From assembly GCF_000203815.1 (NCBI RefSeq), contig NW_004457734.1:7233-71232 (forward strand): a DNA stretch of 64,000 nt. Direction: 5' to 3'. Numbering within the stretch: the stretch's first letter is position 1; each line of letters starts with the position of its first letter. This DNA is from Cavenderia fasciculata. Lineage: Eukaryota; Evosea; Eumycetozoa; Acytosteliales; Cavenderiaceae. The position numbers were made by a program, and so were the translations under genes. Below are positions 39,368 to 51,424 of the stretch, one piece after another. The notes beneath the pieces are model-generated. The model was not told the origin of the DNA and did not search any database. It saw only the letters and a program-made list of their open reading frames with translations.

Positions 39368-41126
39368 TCATTCTTTATACTTTGCATTCACCAAATTTGT
39401 ATGTTTGTGTGTGAACGTATGAAATACCATGCTTTGGGCTCTATTTGTTTTGGTTTGAAAGACTGGATGTTTACATAATGATTTGGATCCATTGATTACT
39501 ATTAATAAAAAAAGAAAAGAATAAAAGAATATAAGAATAAAAGAATAAAAGAATAAAAGAATATATAATGTTACATTTTTCAAGTAAGAATTTTCTAAAT
39601 TGCTCGTCTTTGTAAAACACTGGAGAAGCTGGAAGGGGTGGTTCATTCAAAGGTATTGTGGTGGCAATGGAAACAATGTATTGAGCTGGTTTTAGTTGAT
39701 TTAGTGGTTGTGATTTTTGTTTTTTTGAGGATGCAGAAGGTGCCAGTCTTGATGAATCTGAATCCTCTGATGGTTCTTGATTGACAATTGGTGTTGATAA
39801 AATTGCAGGTGATGCCTTATTTACATCAGATGATGATGATTTTACTCCTGTATGAAGTTCAAGGTTCTCTAAACTGTATTCCTCTTTTAATGGTTGCACC
39901 AAAATAATGGTTTCTTTTTTTTGTTTTTTTTGTTTTTTAATATTATAGATAGTTAATAAAAAAAGGTTTTTATCAAAATTGTTGTATTTTCTTGTACTTA
40001 CGAGTCTGCTTTGATTTCATACAATTTGGAATATAACTTTGGGGTCCATCTGTAAATACAATCATAATTCTGTCATTGCCAATATGTTTTTTCTTTTCTA
40101 TTTGTTTTGGATCATTTGGATAATGTGGCAACATGGTAGAGACATGAAACATTATTTCGACGTCATTATATTTTGTATACACTGAATGCTTGCCAGAGTT
40201 TCCATCTTATAAAAATAAATAAAAAAAAGTTAATACTATAGTAGTAGTAGTAGTAGTTCTTGTTGGAAAATAATTATTGTTTACAATTTACATCCAGACC
40301 ACCACTATATCCAGAAAATCCTTTTAGCTCAATTCTATCACCAAGAATAGTTAAAAAATCATCATACTCTTTACTTGTGTTGTTTGATGCTAAATAGATA
40401 TTTGGTTTAATAATTGTAAATTATTTTTGGTAAAAAAAACATACTATTTGCCAACATTTCATATTCATTGGTTTGATTTGCTTTACAATACAATAATCCT
40501 ACTTTGATTGCTCGAGAAAACTAATATATTGGTTAATGAATTGTCTTGACAATCCAGATGAATGCTTCAAAAAAAAAAAAAAAAAAAAAACAATTACATA
40601 CATCTGGTTCAAAAACGGCAAGCAATTCGTCTTGAAGCTCAGGGGTTGTTGGTACTCTTGGTAATCGTATATCTTGAAACTTTGGTGTGTATTGATAAAC
40701 ATGATGATAGGATGGATCTTTACAAAACAACATTCTCCAAAAACTCCTAAAGGCAGCCCACCTTGGGATTTCCTTGTAGATCAGACCACTATCTTGTAGA
40801 TATAATACCTTGTAGGTTTCCTCATTTGCGTCATAGTGAACTGTCACTACTATTGGTCCATCTGTACCATAGTAACTAATAATAAAAAAAAAAGTATGAG
40901 ATTATTTATAGTAGTAGTAGTAGTAGTAGTAGTAGTTTATTCTTGAGTGAAACTTGATAACATACGATAAAAATACTTTGTGGTGTCTTCCATAAAAATC
41001 TCTACGATAAATAGAGGGATCAGTTTGATTTGGCTTATATATACTATCAATAAATGGTGATTCTGGCCAATCTTTATGCTCTTCTTTGAATCCCTCGATA
41101 TAAAATCCTGAAACAAAACTAAACAT
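39368..41126 (-). CDS. Rap GTPase-activating protein (429 aa)
   Basis: RapGAP-domain protein, predicted to switch off Rap1, which in Dictyostelium controls adhesion and cortical myosin. Exons: 40966-41126, 40602-40875, 40445-40520, 40285-40389, 40002-40205, 39575-39913 and 39368-39498, total 1,290 bases (430 codons). Domain landmarks: SYYGTDGPIVVTV, then AIKVGLLYCK, ILGDRIELKGFSGYSGGLD and FHVSTMLPHYPND. The catalytic asparagine thumb lies in KKHIGNDRIMIVF. The acceptor of exon 3 (TATATTAG) and the donor of exon 4 (GTAAAC) were chosen because only they keep the conserved frame. After the domain come a Ser-rich segment and a His/Thr-rich tail. No other domain is visible, unlike RapGAPs with RGS or PDZ modules. 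Confidence 0.92.
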
Positions 41127-42058
41127 TTTTTTTTAGTCAAGAAGATATAAATAAATAATGATGATGGATTAGATAAAATATTATAAAAATAATATATTAA
41201 TAATTTAATTACGACAATTATTGTTTGTGTCTAATAATTAAAAGGAGAGAAAAAAAATAAAACAGCTGATCCAGCAGGCAAATCAAATCAGTATATAAAG
41301 TAATGACAATCTTAAAACAACATCAACAACATCACACCACCATCGACATCATCAATCAACCATGTTATCCTAATATATATTTGGCATGCCCTAATTGTAA
41401 TATAGAGGAGTGGTGGGTGGTTATACCAAGTTATCTGGAGGAGGATTGTTAATGATCATAATCACCAACCCACCCAACTACTATTATTAATAATATTAGT
41501 AAGTAGTGGTAGTGATGATTAAGGATGGGGTAAAGTGGTTTAACAATGTTGTATCACTTTTTAAGTGCGAGTGGTGGGTAATTTGACCAAACAAGATTAA
41601 TAGATCGATGGGTTGATGTGATTGGAGGAATCTATGTAAATTGTATTATTAATAACCAGCACATACACGCTCTGTGTCTCTCTTCTTTCTCTATTAAGTG
41701 TTGATTCTGCAGGAGAGATGTTTATACAACTTTATGAATTGTTCAATAACCCTCCTTTTTAGAGAGCATGCAATTATTTTGAGTATGAAAAATCGAAAAT
41801 AAATGAAAAAATTGTTTTTCTCATGAACAATCGACTCACTGTCTCGCTTGCCGTCGTGCAGTGGCATGCCGAGCCAGCAGGTCGATTTTTTTTGTGTGTT
41901 TGAAAATTTAGTTCTTGTATCTTCTAACTTGTATGTCATCAGATAAAATGAGGAGAGAACAGAGAAAAAAAAAAAGAGACGCGATTTAGATTAGCAGTAT
42001 AACAATGTTCTAACATTTTTCACCAACAATAGGTCAGCGTTACTCCTCATAGACAAAG
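41127..42058. other. Divergent intergenic region between RapGAP and the RPSA gene
   Basis: About 930 bases serving as upstream region for both genes. Most is AT-rich. Several variants of the word GTGGTGGGT/GTAGTGGTAGTG occur at 41,410-41,575. A GC-rich patch with a potential RNA fold lies at 41829-41893 and is listed separately. Short open frames here lack coding character. A 5'-UTR intron of the RPSA gene (acceptor AACAATAG near 42,030) is possible but not shown. Confidence 0.6.
41829..41893 (+). ncRNA. Candidate small structured RNA upstream of the RPSA gene
   Basis: AATCGAC (41829-41835) and GTCGATT (41881-41887) pair perfectly over 7 bases and enclose a GC-rich 45-base loop that contains a second perfect stem, CACTG (41837-41841) with CAGTG (41859-41863). 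A run of eight T starts at 41886, as expected for a Pol III stop. The size (about 60 nt), the short closing stem and the GC contrast recall dictyostelid Class I RNAs. I do not see their 11-base conserved motif intact, nor a clear DUSE promoter element upstream. It may instead be part of the RPSA promoter or 5' UTR. Confidence 0.3.
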
Positions 42059-42799
42059 ATGGCTTCCCACTTCCCAGACATCCTCAACCCACACCAAGAC
42101 GACATCCTCAAGATGTTGGCCTGTCACACCCACATGGGTACCCAAAACTGTGACAAGAACATGGAATCCTACGTCTACAAGCGTAAGGACAACGGTGTCC
42201 ACCTCCTCAACCTTGCCAAGACTTGGGAAAAGATCCAATTGGCTGCTCGTGTCATCGTTGCCATTGACAACCCCAAGGACATTTGCATCCTCTCTGCCAA
42301 GCCATTCGGTCAACGTGCCATCCTCAAGTTTGCCAACTTTGTCGGTGCTACTGCCATCGCCGGTCGTTTCACCCCAGGTACCTTTACCAATCAAATCCAA
42401 GCCAAGTTCACTGAACCACGTCTTTTGATTGTCTGTGACCCAGATGTTGATCACCAACCACTCGTTGAAGCCTCATACGTCAACATCCCAACCATTGCTC
42501 TCTGCACCACCGAAAACAAGTTGGACGGTATCGATATTGCCATCCCATGTAACAACCGTGGTAAGAACTCAATTGCTTTGATGTTCTGGTTGTTGGCCCG
42601 TGAAGTCTTATTCCTCCGTGGAGCCATCCCACGTGATCAACCATGGAACACCAAGGTCGATCTCTTCATCTACCGTGATGCCAACGACGACCCAGAACGT
42701 GAACAAAAGGACAAGCAACTCCAACAAGCTGCCTCTGCCGATTTCGACGTTGCTGCCCCAGTTGCTCAACCAGTTGAAGATTGGAATCAAGCCGCTTAA
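42059..42799 (+). CDS. rpsA: 40S ribosomal protein SA (uS2, laminin-receptor homologue; 246 aa)
   Basis: Small-subunit ribosomal protein needed for 40S maturation. Single exon. The uS2 core is clear: [64 protein letters not shown] and [20 protein letters not shown]. The C-terminal tail is short and acidic, with an EDWNQAA end. Codon use is strikingly different from its neighbours: C-ending codons (GCC, TCC, ATC, AAG) dominate, as expected for a highly expressed dictyostelid gene. This is expression-driven bias, not transfer. Confidence 0.98.
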   Translation: MASHFPDILNPHQDDILKMLACHTHMGTQNCDKNMESYVYKRKDNGVHLLNLAKTWEKIQLAARVIVAIDNPKDICILSAKPFGQRAILKFANFVGATAIAGRFTPGTFTNQIQAKFTEPRLLIVCDPDVDHQPLVEASYVNIPTIALCTTENKLDGIDIAIPCNNRGKNSIALMFWLLAREVLFLRGAIPRDQPWNTKVDLFIYRDANDDPEREQKDKQLQQAASADFDVAAPVAQPVEDWNQAA

Positions 42800-43003
42800 A
42801 TCAAATAAAATATTTAATAATATTTACTATTTGTTAATCTAAAAAAAAAAAGAAAAAGAAACTTTAGTATTTGTCTATTTTTTATATTAAATTTATCTTT
42901 TGTTTTTGTTTTTTTTTTTTTTTTTGTATCATGTAAAAGTTGTAAAAATATAATAATTAATATATTATATAAACAACAACGCTAATCTGCACTGACAAGA
43001 ACT

Positions 43004-44297
43004 ATGAGTAGTGGTGGCAGCGGTGGTTACTATAAAGACAAATACTATGATGGCGATGATGATCGCAACCATCATCCTCATCATAACAGATACAATCGAC
43101 ATCATCATCATGTAGACGATCGTTATCAACAAAGCGATCAAAAAGACAAAGATTACTACCACAGAGATTATCATGATCATCATCATCATGATCATCATCA
43201 TCACAATCGTCATTATTATCATCATGACTATCATCACAATATTGGTCGTGAAAGCTACAAGGATGATGACACTGGTTACAGATTGAGAGACATGGACAGG
43301 AATAGGTTTGATGGTAAAAAAAATGACTCTCAAAGCATGAGAGATATGTATAATAAAAAGTATGGTAAAGAGGACTCTTATAACAACAATAATGGCAACA
43401 ATCGCAACAATAACAATAATGGATCGGGATCACTTATTGCCGATGACCAAGAGATTCCTGATAAACCACAGAATAGGGAGACGATCGAATTCCTAAAAAA
43501 TGCACCCTCAAAGGGATTATGGTATGTGTAAACTACTACGACTACTACTACTACTATAAGTATAAATGGACTAGTTACTAAGTAAGTTTAATTCATTTTG
43601 CGGTGGTGGTTGCTTGGTTTATAGGATGCCATTAGGAAAAGAGGTAAAGGTAATGAAATGTTTCAAATGTGGAAATCATGGTCACAGGGCAACAGACAAA
43701 GAATGTCCACTGTTTTTGAGTGGTAATTCAAAGGTTGAACAACAAAGAAGAAATTGGGAAGATCCCATGGCAGGCTCTGAATCAAGGCATCAATATGATA
43801 ACGATAATGATGATGGTCATGATTACCACAGACATCATCACCATCATAATCATCATAATCATCCTCACCACTCTCATCATCCACATCATCATCCATACCA
43901 CCACCCTCATCATCATCATCATTCACATCACCACCATTCATATTCAGATGATAAAAGAAGAGATTACTACCACGATCAAACACAAAAAGTACAAGATGCA
44001 TCACCTGTTGTTGGAAAATCAACCACAACAACAGAGGAACAAATAAGATTACAAGTAAAAAAAGGAAAAAGAGAGGCCAAATTACAGAGGCTTAAAGATT
44101 TATTGGCAAGAGCAGAAGAAAGTGATAGAAAGAAAAAAGAAAAGAAAAGATTAAAAAAGTTAAAAAGAGATTTTAAACATTCAAAAACAAAGAAAGAGAA
44201 GAAAGAGAAAGAGAAAAACAATTCCTCTGACGATTCAGATTCTTCCTCTTTGGATTCATCATCTGATTCGTCGACATTATCATCCAATGAGGATTAG
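43004..44297 (+). CDS. RP9/PAP-1-like zinc-knuckle protein (396 aa)
   Basis: Homologue of human RP9 (Pim-1-associated protein), linked to pre-mRNA splicing. Exons 43004-43521 and 43625-44297 sum to 1,191 bases (397 codons). The conserved core spans the intron: FLKNAPSKGLW, then MPLGKEVKVMKCFKCGNHGH and DKECPLFLSGNSKVEQ, ending NWEDPM. The zinc knuckle has spacing C-x2-C-x4-H-x6-C, identical to human RP9. On either side are extreme low-complexity arms: Asp/His/Tyr-rich before, and a His-rich run of about 50 residues after. A Lys/Arg-rich coiled segment and an Asp/Ser tail follow, like the acidic serine end of RP9. The His arms may bind metal or direct nuclear-speckle localisation (inference). 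Confidence 0.88.
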
Positions 44298-44439
44298 AAG
44301 AGTATGAAAATAAATATAGGAAAAAATGAATGATAATAGTTTATTATCTGCTGTTAAAAATACAGAGGTACTCTTGTTGTTGTTGTTGTTGTTTTGAAGG
44401 TCTTTTTATCTTTAAATTTGGTGGAGTTCTTTGTTGCGA

Positions 44440-45491
44440 TTACTCTGGACCGATTTTTAAAACTTCGACAAGACCAGATGTGGAACCAAATCCAATTCTC
44501 TTCTTGTTAATTAATCTAATCTCTTTCATTACCATTGCTTCTCTTAATGAAATCTTACTGTATATACAAACAAACAAACAAACAAACAAAGTGGTGTTAA
44601 TTAGTATTGAGTCAATATAAATAATTATTGATTGATCTTGTATCCCTGCTGTACATACGCAGATCCAATTTTATCATGAGCACCATTTAAATCATGATCC
44701 ATGACACATAGTCTCAGTGGTCTTTCCAATCCACCGAGTGTATTTAAGGAAATCTTGAATGGAGCCCAAGTTGGATTTTGATTATCACGAATGGTTTCGG
44801 AACGGTAGACAACAGTCCAACCACCACCACTTCCACCACTCTTCTTACTTGATTTGTAACTTGCCAATGAGGTAATACCTGGTCTAGATGGAACACTCAA
44901 TGTAAAGAATGGATCACTAACAAATTAAATAAATAAAAATAAATAAATTGGTTAGTCTGTCTGTCTGTCGTTGTTGTTGTTGTTGGTTGTGATAATAATG
45001 ATCTATCTTTCATTGTTGATTTGTTGTTGTTACCTTTTAGATAAAATATCTTTTCTGTCGAGACGACATCCCTTGAAATGTATGACATAGTTTACATCTA
45101 CTGCCAATAGAGTAGGGGCAGCGATAACAGCAGCTGGGCCAACGACTGGTACATTCATAGCAGGTGCACCATAAGATGGGTAACCAACACCGTATGGTGA
45201 TGGAACGGCACCTGGATAACCTCCGTATGGGGATGGAGCTCCATATGGTGCTTGTGGATATCCATATGGTGATGGAGCTGCTTGTGGGTAACCATAGGCA
45301 CCACTATTCATACCTGGGTATCCTTGTGGAGCTGGTGCTTGTGGAGGGTAGTTATATTGACCTTGTGGTGCTCCATACTGTTGTTGTTGTTGTGGTGGAT
45401 AGTTATTATATTGACCTGGTTGTTGGTATTGTCCAGCAGCTGGTTGTTGTTGTTGTTGTTGATATTGTCCAGGAGCAGGTTGTTGTTGATA

Positions 45492-45523
<32 letters not shown>

Positions 45524-45635
45524 CTAATGAAGTTGGTTGTGGTGGATAGTTATATTGACCTGGTTGTGAATATTGTCCAGCGGAAGCAGCAGGAGGTTGT
45601 TGTGGTGGATAGTTATATTGTCCTGGTTGTGACAT
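44440..45635 (-). CDS. Proline/glutamine/tyrosine-rich protein with copine-type C2 domain (325 aa)
   Basis: Exons 45034-45635, 44659-44916 and 44440-44557 sum to 978 bases (326 codons). Residues 1-165 are built of GQYNYPP, PYGYPQAPYGAP and poly-Gln units, similar in style to the N-terminus of annexin VII and likely to self-associate. Residues about 175-325 are a C2 domain: VIHFKGCRLDRKDILSKSDPFF, WTVVYRSETIRDNQNPTWAPF, LRLCVMDHDLNGAHDKIG and a terminal GLVEVLKIGPE strand. Asp residues in DRKD, SDPF and MDHDLNGAHD fit calcium-dependent phospholipid binding. It resembles the second C2 domain of copines, but no vWA domain follows. Function unknown. Convergent with the RP9-like gene, 142 bases between stops. 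Confidence 0.88.
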
Positions 45636-46068
45636 TATTTAAGATAATATTCAGCGTAACTACAAATAAGTATATAAAAAAAAAAGATAATAAAACAAAT
45701 ACACAATTACAAATTTTTATTGAACAACTCCTCATCAAAGAAGGGGTTGAAAAAAAAAAAAACCTTAGCGGCGTGTTGCAGATTTTTGTGCAAAGATGCC
45801 ACAACATTAAATGGGATTTTAAATTCATCTTAATAAACAAAGAACAAGTATAGAAAAATAATCACCAAGAAGGATTACGTAGATTAAAGATATGTTGTCT
45901 TTAAAATCGTAAAGACAATAAGTAGTTCATGGTGTATCCTCGTTTTTTTTTTTTTTTTTTTTTTTTTAATTTTTTTAATAAAAAAGCAATATGCAGGCCT
46001 AAGCGATGACTGATTGCATTAAAGAGCTTATTCATCATTGTTCATCATCGTAGTAAAAAGCACAGCCC
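45636..46068. other. Divergent intergenic region
   Basis: Shared upstream region of the C2 protein (minus) and the twin-CX9C protein (plus), about 430 bases. It contains a run of about 24 T (45,944-45,967) and a small GC-rich patch, AGCGGCGTGTTGCAG, near 45,768. No gene seen. Confidence 0.6.
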
Positions 46069-46418
46069 ATGGCTAATATCGGTACACAAAAGACAGTAAC
46101 ATCAATGGATACCTCTGATGATATATCAGTTCCTTCTTTCTTCCCAGCAGTGACAGCAGAATGCAAAGAGGCTGCAGCTAAATTCTTTATTTGTATAGAA
46201 AAATCAATGCAACCTCTCAATGCAGAGGTATGTTGCTTAATAATTAATAATTAATATTTTCAATGATTATTATTGTTTATTTAAACTAATACTAATATTT
46301 TACTTTAAAGGATACGGGTGCAGCAAAAAGAGGTTTGAAATTTTGTTTACCAGATATGAAGTTGTACCAACAATGTATGCAAAAATCGTTGGCGAATGGA
46401 TCAGAAAAACTATTGTAA
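46069..46418 (+). CDS. Small twin-CX9C (CHCH-type) protein, probably mitochondrial intermembrane space (88 aa)
   Basis: Two exons, 46069-46227 and 46311-46418 (267 bases). The peptide has two exact C-x9-C pairs, CKEAAAKFFIC and CLPDMKLYQQC, with helix-like spacing between them. This is the signature of proteins imported into the intermembrane space and oxidised by Mia40/Erv1; many are assembly factors for cytochrome oxidase or other complexes. There is no cleavable presequence, as expected for this class. The intron (acceptor CTTTAAAG) falls between the two Cys pairs. I cannot assign it to a named CX9C family. The neighbouring gene encodes a respiratory complex III subunit, but adjacency alone proves nothing. 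Confidence 0.85.
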
Positions 46419-46555
46419 CATATAATATAATAAAGAGAAAAACCTTTCTCCCTCGTATCATCAATATTTCTTTTACTTTTTTTTTTTTGTATTATTATAT
46501 TTTATTTGGAATTATTTAAAAACTATTATTATTATTATTATTATTATTATTTTTT

Positions 46556-48383
46556 TTACAACTTGGTCAATGATTGAACTTGATCCAAAGTTGGTACGTC
46601 TTGAATATTACCACGAACGATCAAGGTTGGTCTGGATTGCAACATCTTTGAAGCGACACGCTTGATATCTTCGGCAGTGACTGAATTGATTTCTTGAACA
46701 AATTCCTCTGGGGTCAATACCTTGGCATTGTTGTACAAGGCTTGTTTACCAACAAACTCCAAAGCTCCACTACGACTGTCAGTTTGTTCCAAGACGGTAG
46801 TCTTTGCAATATTTTTAGCACGATCAAGTTCTTGAGCAGAGACGGCAGACTTGGCAACAGTAGCAAACTCATTGGCAAGATTGGCAATTACTTGACCAAC
46901 TTGAGATGTTTCGGTAGATTCGGCATAGACACCAAAGAGACCGGTATCTTGATAGTTAATGTTGATGCTATCGGTTTTGACAAGAGAGGATTGGTTCTTT
47001 TCCAAAAGAGTAAAGAGACGGGAGGTCTTTCCATTGCCTGGAGCAGTCTTTGGTTGGATTGATCCACCACCCAAGATAGCCTTCAAGACAGCTGAGGCAG
47101 CAACATCCTTGGTGTTCTTGTATGATACACCTTCAAAGGCCAAGACAATGTGATTGTTTCCAGTGACATAGGTGATTTCATCACCACCAACATACTTGGC
47201 AGATTCACCCTTGTTGGCAGCACCACCATTGGTCTTGCCAAACTTTAATTGTTGGGCCTCTTTGACGAGATCCTTGTGGTTCAAACCAACACCGACTAGG
47301 GTCAAGTTAGATGGAGTAAAGGCAGAGTTGGCAACGTCAACAACTTGTTCAGTGGCAAGTGAACCGAGGTTGCAAACTGGTGCAACCAATGGACGACCGA
47401 GGGTACGACCACGGTAAGCTTGCTTGTGGAGTGATTCAAATACTTGAGTGACTGGACAGTGTTCGAGTGATTCAGACTCTTCGATGGTTTGTTCAGTGCA
47501 ATCACGAACTTCGTGGTAGGCCAACTTTGGGTTGGTAATGTTGGACAAACTGGTCAACATTTGCTTTGAGAATGGTGGTAAAACTTCGCTTGAAATCAAT
47601 AGATTGTCTCTTGAGATTTGTGCAAATGCTGTAGATCCAATCTCGGCAATCTCTCTTTGAACTTGTAAATAGATTTTTGATTCATTGCTCTAGAGGAGAG
47701 GAGAGGAGAGGAGAAGAGAGGAGAATATTGATTAATGAGTAAGTTTCTTTGGTTACCAACAATATATATTTTGGTTGTTGTTTAATATTTACTTGGAAAG
47801 CCAAGTTCTTCAAGACTTGGTTGGAACCAGCATTGGTTTGTGACTCGAATCTGCTACCAGTGTTGACAAAGATACCAAGAGCGGCAGCTGGTCCAGTGAA
47901 ACCACCAGAAAGTGATACAACCTTCATTCCATTTTCAAGTGTAGTCAATTCTGCTACTCTCTTGCTTTCGATAAAGCTTGAATACTAGAAAAATATAGAT
48001 AATAAATATAATTAATAATTGTATTATAGTGATGTTGATGATGATGATGATTGTTGTTAGATATTTAATGAGATATAGTCATGTCTGTCTGTCTGTCTCT
48101 CTTTCTCTCTCTTTTGTCAACAGTTAAATCATTCTCTATCTGTGATGAATTCTATTCTTGATAATGGATAAATTGGATATGATATCGTATCACTAACCAC
48201 ATGTGGCAGCACCGCGCACAAACATATCATTACGATGATATATTGATCCAAAATGATACCTGTCTCCAAAAAACGATCTAAAGTGTGATGATGATGATGA
48301 TGACGATTAAACTGATATGGTGATGATGAATGAGCACATACTGAACGAACGAATGGCTTTTTAACGACTAATCTTGAAAGCAT
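46556..48383 (-). CDS. Cytochrome bc1 complex core protein 2 (UQCRC2/QCR2-like; 455 aa)
   Basis: M16-family core subunit of respiratory complex III in the mitochondrial inner membrane. Exons 48342-48383, 47793-47984 and 46556-47689 sum to 1,368 bases (456 codons). The first 14 residues (MLSRLVVKKPFVRS) form a basic presequence. The zinc-binding HxxEH of active M16 proteases is replaced by QVLKNLAF, so it is proteolytically inactive. The region around LGGGSIQPKTAPGNGKTSRLF and DTGLFGVYAEST fits core 2 better than the alpha subunit of the processing peptidase, whose glycine-rich loop would read GGGGSFSAGGPGKGM. Intron 2 begins its 3' end with a GGAGA minisatellite (about 47,691-47,723). MPP-alpha remains a less likely alternative. 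Confidence 0.88.
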
Positions 48384-48622
48384 TGTTATATTGTTGTTGA
48401 TTGATGAGCAAGAAGAAAAGTAAATGATGACTTTTAAATTACTACTAGATAGTGCTGCCTGTCTAGACACCTTGTTGTTGCGCACAGATCTCTCTCTGTT
48501 GCTCCTCCTCGCAAAAAAAATAAATAAAAAAAAATGAAAAAAAAAAAAAGCAACGAGATCAGAACAATTTGAACTTCAGTCTCTATCACATTTAATCATT
48601 AAAGAGATTGTACACTCAGACA

Positions 48623-50161
48623 ATGATGATGATACATTGTAATTATTGTTGGAAAGAGTTCATTGTCAAGGATAATTGCTATATAACATCATGTCTTCAT
48701 TGCTTTTGTGAACCATGTGCAATGCAACAATTCAAAGATAGAATGTGTCCAAAGTGTGATTCTGCTCTCACAAACAAGTACGAACCAAACTACTGTAGTT
48801 TGATCAATTATTGTTGTTGTTGGAGATACGTTAAGATATGATAATAATAATAATAATAATAGAACGTTATCTAGCATAGTAGTCTTGCTTTAAATATTGT
48901 TGTTTTAATCTACTACTAACAAACAATCTCTCTTTCTCTCTCTCTCTCTCTTCCTCCCGTCCATCATTTAGCGGATCAATTTATGGAATCATTATAGAAC
49001 CATCTATTGATAAATCTGTAACTAATATATTCACATCCTTTTATCTCATACATACAGACACCATAACATATTACTAATTCTCTCTCTCTCCATTTGAAAA
49101 AAAATAGATACAACTTTTTGGATTGAATCCAAAAGAAAGTATGACTCATTGTTAATACTATTAATCATTATTTACTAATAATCTTTTGATAGTATTTGAA
49201 ATTGCAGAGAAATCGGTAGATTTTTGGACATATCAAAATAAATTATACCTTGAATGTGAATCAAAGAAACTTGAATATACCCAAGACTATTATCTCAAAT
49301 TGAAAGATACCTTTATGAAAACATCTGAAGAGTATGAATCAAAGTTGGATAATCTTAAGAAACAAATTACAATACTCAAAAAAGATAGTGACAATGACAA
49401 AAAAGAGATTGTTGAACTCTCTGAAAAGTGTGCTGAAAAGACAAGGTAATCTCTCTCTCTCTCTCTCTCTATCATCTAACTTTATATCTATTTTTTCAAC
49501 TACTATTAACTTTATTATTTCACATATTTGTCTCAGACAAAAAAGGAAATTGGAAGAATTATATGAATCTTTGAAAAAAAAAGTTGGACGATGCACCTTG
49601 CAATCCTACTACCAGTTCATCGATTCTGGAGGAAACATCTTCTTCTTTTTTTAAACCAATAGACCACACTGGAAAAGATCATAATAATAATACTAAATTC
49701 CATAGTATGTTTACAACGTCAAATCAACAAAAGGGATTCATGATGGGTTCATCATCATTCAAGTCGCCTGGTGGTGTCTCGATTGGCAACAGTTATATCC
49801 AAAGCCAATTAAAATCACCAATCCTATTTCAAAAATCAAATATTACTACTACATCAAACCAATTTCAGCAGCAAAGGGCAAGGCCAAATCCAACTGTAAT
49901 CCCTTCGCCAGCATTGGGTGGTGATAAATCTTTCAATTCAAACAACTTGAACAATCGCTACGTCGTTGGCAGATCTCAGAGAGTAGGCGCGGATCAACAG
50001 AATTCTTCATTGTCCCCTAGTTTTAAATCAAATTCAAATTCTGATAGTAAGTAAAAGTTGATGGTAATTTATTTTTTAGGTGGTATTGAATCTCTCTTCT
50101 TTCTTTCTCTCTTCTCTCTCTCTCTCTCTTTTCAACAAAGAATTTTCTTTTATTCGAAACC

Positions 50162-50202
<41 letters not shown>

Positions 50203-50235
50203 ACCCCCATTGCCAATCGTAGAACTACCAGTTAG
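48623..50235 (+). CDS. HEI10/CCNB1IP1-like RING E3 ligase, one apparent frameshift (362 aa if corrected)
   Basis: Homologue of the ZMM-type RING proteins that mark meiotic crossover sites. Exons: 48623-48777, 48972-49017, 49108-49138, 49193-49445, 49537-50046 and 50141-50235. RING: CNYCWKEF, then CLHCFCEPC and CPKCDSALT. The diagnostic segment across two introns reads LFGLNPKEIFEIAEKSVDFW-TYQ, matching the human CCNB1IP1 segment with FWTYQ. A coiled coil follows (residues about 85-190), then a Ser/Asn-rich tail and a poly-Gln run. The coil frame and the tail frame differ by one base. The switch must lie at or just after the A9 run (49574-49582), and exon lengths sum to 1,090, one more than a multiple of three. 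Uncorrected, the protein ends at about 49,654 with the RING and coil intact. Confidence 0.82.
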
Positions 50236-50449
50236 CCACTAGCGGCTATTAAATTCCAATTCAATTGATAATTCAAACCAATCGAACTTCAAACCTAAAA
50301 TAAAATTAATTAAAGTTTTTTAAAAAGGGGGTGATGATTCACAAAAACAATACAATTTATTATTACATTTTTTTTTTAGATAATAATATATATACAATCT
50401 TGATTAATAAGAATAGAACAGAAAAAGAATATCACTAACGAATAGAAAT

Positions 50450-51424
<975 letters not shown>

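Noticed and set aside
41694-41939. 81-aa minus-strand open frame upstream of the RPSA gene
   Set aside because: It overlaps the structured GC-rich patch and has no recognisable features; probably chance.
43002-43433. Minus-strand open frames rich in Cys/His/Asp opposite the RP9-like gene
   Set aside because: They are antisense shadows of CAT/GAT trinucleotide runs; the plus strand carries the conserved RP9 core.
45164-45853. 229-aa plus-strand open frame opposite the C2 protein
   Set aside because: Antisense shadow of the Gln/Tyr/Pro repeats; Val/Leu/Met-rich with no domain.
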